Positions 58,275 through 62,023 of a stretch of 62,023 bases of DNA are shown in pieces. The stretch's first letter is position 1; each line of letters begins with the position of its first letter. The notes under the pieces are model-generated. The model was not told where the DNA came from. It ran no database searches and saw nothing but the letters and a program-made list of their open reading frames with translations. A program made the translations under genes and the position numbers. Origin of the DNA: Rhodospirillales bacterium (GTDB taxonomy: Bacteria > Pseudomonadota > Alphaproteobacteria > BOG-932 > Roseiterribacteraceae); NCBI GenBank assembly GCA_028291365.1, contig JAQGIE010000089.1, positions 1 through 62,023 on the forward strand. The letters are read 5' to 3'.

Positions 58275-60365
58275 CTAGTCGCGGGACGTCCAGGGCCGCG
58301 CGCCCGCAACGGCGGCCACCGTTTCGATCGTGCCGTCGCGAAGGTCGATCGCATGGGCGCCGTCGCGTGCCAGCGCGGCGCGACCGATGCGCGCCAGACC
58401 GGGACAGGCGCCGCTGTCGGTCGGATCGACCACCAGCGTGATCTCGTGGCAAGCGCTGATCGTCTGCCTGGCCTCGACGATCAACAGCCTGCCCATCCGG
58501 CAGACGCCGCGCTGACAGACAAGCGGCGGCGTCACGACGCCGGCGGCCGGAAACGGCACCAGCTCGGCCCCGCCCAGGCGGCGCGACCAGATCTCGGCGG
58601 TGAAGCGGCCGCGCTTCAAGGTCGAAAGCGCCAACGCGCCGTCGTCGCGCCGCACGCCGACCAGTTTTCCGTCTTCGGAAATCAGCAGATCAGGCGCACG
58701 CGTGAAACAGGCGACGGCAATCGCTGCGGCAACCGCCAGCCAACCGAGATGCCGGACGCGCTGCGACCACAGCAGCAGCCACAAGCCGCCGATGACGGCG
58801 AGGAAGAACGCCGCCGTCGGCAGCGCCGGCACGTGCAGCACCGCGCCCGGCAGGCCGGCGAAGTAGTGCGCGATGTCGAGCAGCAGCGCGATCCCCCACC
58901 CCATCGGGACCAGCGCGATCTGCTCCAACCCGAACGGCAGCAGCGCATAGGCGAGCACGCCCCAGCCCATGATCCAGAAATCGTTGAGCGGCACCGCGAC
59001 CAGGTTCGCGACCACGCCCCAGGTCGAGATCTGCTGGAAGTGATAGAGCGAGAACGGCGCCGTCGCGAACGTGGCCAGGGCCGACATGCAGGCGACACCG
59101 ACGAGATACGCGACGGCACGGCGCACCAGGCCGCCCCCCTCCAGCCAACCGAACACCCGGGCGCGCAGCGTCTCCCACACGGCGACGATCGCCAGCACGG
59201 CGCCGAACGACATCTGGAACGACGGACCGACCAATTCTTCGGGCTCGGCGAGCAGCAGCACGATTGCAGCGACGGCGCAGGTGCGCAGCGACACGGTGGC
59301 ACGATCGAGCACGATGGCCGCGAGCACCAGGCTGCTCATCAGCATCGATCGCTCGGCCGAGACCGGCGCGCCGACGAACTCGGTATAGGCGATCGCGGCG
59401 AGCAGCGCGGCGGTCGCCGCGATCTTCTTGATCGGCAATGTCAGTGCGAGGCGCGGGCTGAGCGCCAGCAGCGCGCGCAAGGCGACGAAAACGAAGCCCG
59501 CCGCAATGCCGATATTCATCCCGGAGATCGCCAGCAGATGCGCCAGGCCGGACTGGCGCATCGCTTCGACATCGGCCTGGTCGATCTGGCCGCGCTCGCC
59601 GGCCAGCAGCGCGATGGCGATGGCGCCGACGCCGCCCTCGAGCACCTGTCCGATGCGATCGACCACGTCACGCCGAAGCTGCGCCACCGCGGACGGCGCT
59701 TCGCCGCCGGTCAGGTCGCGCGCACGTTCGAACCGGCGCACCGCCCAGCCGGTGCCGCCGATCCCGTCGAACCATAATTGCCGCCGCTGGTCGTAGGCGC
59801 CGGGTGCGACCGGCCGCATCGGCGGCTGCAATTCGGCGACCAGCCGCACGCGATCGCCGAGATGCGGCGCCTCGGAGTCCGGCGTCAGCCGCACGCGCAG
59901 CTTCCGCGGCGTCACCGCTTCGTCGAGGCCCGCGACACGCGGCGCGCGGAGCAGGATGCGCAGTCCGTTCTCGCGCGGGTCGAGCGATATGACGACGCCT
60001 TCGACCGCGACCGGTCCGGTCGGCGCGGCGAGCACCGGGGCGGCCACCTGTTCGGCACGGAATTGCGCCGCCGCGAAGCCGAGCGCGACCAGCGCCAGCG
60101 CCGCCGGCAGCGCGGCGACGTGCCACCGCCGCGTCCAGATCGTGATCGCTGCCGCGATGCAGGCGATTGCGGCGGCGAGGTCGGCCGGCGGTTCGGCCAA
60201 CAGCTCGAAATAGAGGACGATCCCAAGGCCGATCGCGACCGGCAGCCACAGAATCCGCCGCGGCCGCTCGAGCGCCCAGACGCGCGCCATCCAGGCGAGC
60301 GGGCCGCGCGGCCGTGTCGCGGTCGTCCAGCCCGTCTCCGGCCAATCCTGGGTGAGATCGGTCAT
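58275..60365 (-). CDS. comEC: ComEC/Rec2 family DNA-uptake channel protein
   Basis: 696-aa polytopic protein. N-terminal DUF4131 (OB-like) region at about 85-230, then the competence domain with '[20 protein letters not shown]', '[20 protein letters not shown]' and '[20 protein letters not shown]'. The C-terminal about 110 residues contain four Cys and do not show the HxHxDH motif of a metallo-beta-lactamase nuclease, so the third domain of long ComEC proteins is absent or degenerate. It transports single-stranded DNA across the inner membrane. Divergent from gltX (51-nt gap). Confidence 0.9.
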   Translation of the reverse strand: MTDLTQDWPETGWTTATRPRGPLAWMARVWALERPRRILWLPVAIGLGIVLYFELLAEPPADLAAAIACIAAAITIWTRRWHVAALPAALALVALGFAAAQFRAEQVAAPVLAAPTGPVAVEGVVISLDPRENGLRILLRAPRVAGLDEAVTPRKLRVRLTPDSEAPHLGDRVRLVAELQPPMRPVAPGAYDQRRQLWFDGIGGTGWAVRRFERARDLTGGEAPSAVAQLRRDVVDRIGQVLEGGVGAIAIALLAGERGQIDQADVEAMRQSGLAHLLAISGMNIGIAAGFVFVALRALLALSPRLALTLPIKKIAATAALLAAIAYTEFVGAPVSAERSMLMSSLVLAAIVLDRATVSLRTCAVAAIVLLLAEPEELVGPSFQMSFGAVLAIVAVWETLRARVFGWLEGGGLVRRAVAYLVGVACMSALATFATAPFSLYHFQQISTWGVVANLVAVPLNDFWIMGWGVLAYALLPFGLEQIALVPMGWGIALLLDIAHYFAGLPGAVLHVPALPTAAFFLAVIGGLWLLLWSQRVRHLGWLAVAAAIAVACFTRAPDLLISEDGKLVGVRRDDGALALSTLKRGRFTAEIWSRRLGGAELVPFPAAGVVTPPLVCQRGVCRMGRLLIVEARQTISACHEITLVVDPTDSGACPGLARIGRAALARDGAHAIDLRDGTIETVAAVAGARPWTSRD

Positions 60366-60416
60366 GCGGTCTGGGATCGTGCACGCGCCGCCGCCGCCGT
60401 GCTAGGACCGCCGCGC

Positions 60417-61814
60417 ATGGAAATCGTCACCCGCTTCGCCCCCTCGCCGACCGGCTTTCTCCATATCGGCGGCGCCCGCACCGCCTTGTTCAACTGGCTC
60501 TTCGCCAAGCACACCGGCGGCACCTTCCTGCTCCGCATCGAGGACACCGATCGCGCGCGTTCGACGCAGGCTGCGGTCGACGCGATCATTGCAGGCCTGC
60601 ACTGGCTCGGCCTCGAATGGGACGGCGACGCGATTTCGCAGTTCGAGCGCCGTGAACGCCATGCGCAGGTCGCGCATGAGCTGGTCGACAAAGGCATGGC
60701 GTATCGCTGCTTCACCTCGCCCGCCGAACTCGAAGCGATGCGGTCGGAACAGAAAGCGAAGGGTCTGCCGCTGCGTTATGACGGGCGGTGGCGCGATCGC
60801 AGCCCGTCCGAGGCGCCGGCCGGCGTCGAGCCGGTGATCCGTCTCAAGGCGCCCACCGAAGGTGAAACGGTGATCGACGACGCCGTGCAAGGTCGCGTCA
60901 CGGTCGCCAACGCCCAGCTCGACGACATGGTGCTGCTTCGCTCGGACGGCACGCCGACCTACATGCTGTCGGTGGTGGTCGACGATCACGACATGAGCGT
61001 CACCCACGTCATTCGCGGCGACGACCACCTGACGAATGCGTTCCGCCAGACGCAGCTCTACCGCGCCTGCGGGTGGAACGTGCCGGTCTTCGCGCATATT
61101 CCGCTGATCCACGGCCCCGACGGCGCCAAATTGTCGAAGCGCCACGGCGCGCAGGGCGTCGAGGAATATCGCGACATGGGCTACCTGCCCGAGGCGTTGC
61201 GGAACTACCTGTTGCGGCTGGGCTGGAGTCACGGCGACGACGAGATGATTTCGACCGAACAGGCAATCGCCTGGTTCGATCTCGACGGGATCGGCCGTTC
61301 GCCGTCGCGATTGGACTTTACCAAGCTGGATAATCTGAACGGGCACTATCTGCGTGCCACCGATGATGCGCGCCTGACCGAGCTGGTGACCGCAGGCAAG
61401 TCGCTGACCCCGGCGCAGGTCACGCGCGTGCGCGCCGGCATGAACGGACTCAAGCAGCGGGCCAAGACGCTGGTCGAATTGGCCACCAGCATGGGCGTGT
61501 ACACCAGCGAGCGGCCGCTCGCCTTCGACGACAAGGCGCGCGCCGCGTTGAATGATGAAGCGCGGGCGCTGCTCCGCGATCTGCACGGGGCATTGGCGCC
61601 CCTGTCATCGTTCGAAGCGGCACGACTGGAAGAGACGACGCGGAATTTCGCCGAACAACGCGGCGTCAAACTGGGTGCGGTGGCGCAACCCCTGCGCGCA
61701 GCGCTGACCGGCACGACCGTGTCGCCGCCGGTTTTCGAGGTCGCCAGCGTGCTCGGGCGTGAGGAAACGCTGGCGCGGCTGGCCGAGGCCGGATCTGCGG
61801 CCTCCCTGCCTTGA
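60417..61814 (+). CDS. gltX: Glutamyl-tRNA synthetase
   Basis: 465-aa class Ic synthetase. '[20 protein letters not shown]' contains the HIGH box (HIGG) and '[20 protein letters not shown]' the KMSKS-like loop. Full length for the bacterial enzyme. AGGA lies about 10 nt before the ATG. Alphaproteobacteria often have two GltX paralogues with different tRNA specificity; I cannot tell which this is. gltA follows, as in related genomes. Confidence 0.95.
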   Translation: MEIVTRFAPSPTGFLHIGGARTALFNWLFAKHTGGTFLLRIEDTDRARSTQAAVDAIIAGLHWLGLEWDGDAISQFERRERHAQVAHELVDKGMAYRCFTSPAELEAMRSEQKAKGLPLRYDGRWRDRSPSEAPAGVEPVIRLKAPTEGETVIDDAVQGRVTVANAQLDDMVLLRSDGTPTYMLSVVVDDHDMSVTHVIRGDDHLTNAFRQTQLYRACGWNVPVFAHIPLIHGPDGAKLSKRHGAQGVEEYRDMGYLPEALRNYLLRLGWSHGDDEMISTEQAIAWFDLDGIGRSPSRLDFTKLDNLNGHYLRATDDARLTELVTAGKSLTPAQVTRVRAGMNGLKQRAKTLVELATSMGVYTSERPLAFDDKARAALNDEARALLRDLHGALAPLSSFEAARLEETTRNFAEQRGVKLGAVAQPLRAALTGTTVSPPVFEVASVLGREETLARLAEAGSAASLP

Positions 61815-61852
61815 GGGGAGCCCGGGGCGGGTCTAGTTTGCGTCTGCGAATG

Positions 61853-61870
61853 CGAACGGGGTTCCGTTCG
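61853..61870 (+). promoter_or_regulatory. Short hairpin in the gltA leader
   Basis: Perfect 7-bp arms CGAACGG and CCGTTCG with a 4-nt loop, 22 nt before the gltA start and 8 nt before its ribosome binding site. It could be an operator dyad or an mRNA stem. Confidence 0.35.
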
Positions 61871-61892
61871 AACTGTTGAGGGATGTCAAAGG

Positions 61893-62023
61893 ATGACGAT
61901 GACCGCCAGCACCAATCCCGGCTCGAAAGCTGCGAGCGTCACGCTTGAGGATCCGGCGAGCGGAAAGTCGACCACCTTCCCCGTGCTCGAAGGCACGCTG
62001 GGCCCGAAGGTCATCGACATTCG
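61893..62023 (+). CDS. gltA: Citrate synthase, 5' end
   Basis: First about 43 codons, cut by the window end. The frame reads 'MTMTASTNPGSKAASVTLED' and continues with a 'FPVLEGTLGPKVIDI' segment, the N-terminal domain start of type II (hexameric, NADH-regulated class) citrate synthase. It condenses acetyl-CoA and oxaloacetate in the TCA cycle. GAGGGA lies 9 nt before the first ATG; an ATG two codons later is possible. Confidence 0.88.
   Translation, partial: MTMTASTNPGSKAASVTLEDPASGKSTTFPVLEGTLGPKVIDI

Overview
This window is GC-rich chromosomal DNA from an alphaproteobacterium. The signs are ntrY-ntrX close to hfq-hflX-mazG, the comEC/gltX/gltA block at the right end, msrPQ, and an NtrX that lacks the GAFTGA loop. 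I cannot fix the order; the gene order resembles Rhodospirillales/Reyranella-like genomes (inference). Genes are packed in operons with many 1-11 nt overlaps (ATGA, GTGA, TTGA), so translational coupling looks common. One tRNA, tRNA-Ser(UGA), is present. I see no rRNA, CRISPR array, intact insertion sequence or prophage.

Layout. 1-7.5 kb: 3' part of ntrY, ntrX, a D-amino-acid aminotransferase, a TetA-like MFS exporter, a HAD phosphatase, hfq and hflX. 7.4-12.7 kb: a LysR regulator divergent from a 52-aa membrane protein, a tautomerase, a DUF4865 protein, a 3-hydroxyisobutyrate-dehydrogenase-like enzyme, a small four-Cys protein and a DUF2332 protein, then a REC-EAL protein on the other strand. 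13-14.8 kb: mazG and an isolated PEP-CTERM protein with a strong terminator.

14.8-20.4 kb is the locus I find most novel. It holds a membrane histidine kinase, a sigma-54 response regulator, a textbook -24/-12 promoter, a secreted protein with two copies of an unrecognised 'DGxxLxDGTxVxxPP' domain, a cytoplasmic paralogue with two more copies and a His-rich tail, and an MFS transporter. All are on one strand.

20.5-25 kb: an AraJ/YdhP-like MFS exporter facing a nested palindrome and a short orphan reading frame. Next is a ParD-like gene plus a complete type I methionine aminopeptidase, behind a promoter whose spacer and -10 are covered by a palindrome. Then come a conserved 119-aa unknown and a DUF808 membrane protein. 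25-29 kb: MepA endopeptidase, a LysM/YkuD L,D-transpeptidase, a YncE-like beta-propeller protein and a DUF305 protein. 29-37.4 kb: a Tat-exported molybdenum hydroxylase with its 2Fe-2S subunit, an SsuABC/TauABC-type ABC importer, msrQ-msrP and a ChaA-type antiporter.

37.4-48.3 kb is a long leftward gene series: PAP2 phosphatase with a fused N-terminal winged-helix-like region, a GT39 glycosyltransferase, MBL hydrolase, tatD, metG, holB, tmk, dacC-type PBP, rlpA and mltB. It combines envelope synthesis with replication and translation housekeeping. 48.3-52.5 kb: alpha/beta hydrolase, tRNA-Ser, a small membrane protein, flgL and flgK with a predicted sigma-54 promoter. 52.7-58.3 kb: kdpD-kdpE without kdpFABC nearby, a class 3 lipase, a small unknown and a DsbA/FrnE-like oxidoreductase. 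58.3-62 kb: comEC, gltX and the start of gltA. Two families of intergenic repeats lie at 44.35-44.49 kb and at 49.16-49.29/52.55-52.74 kb.
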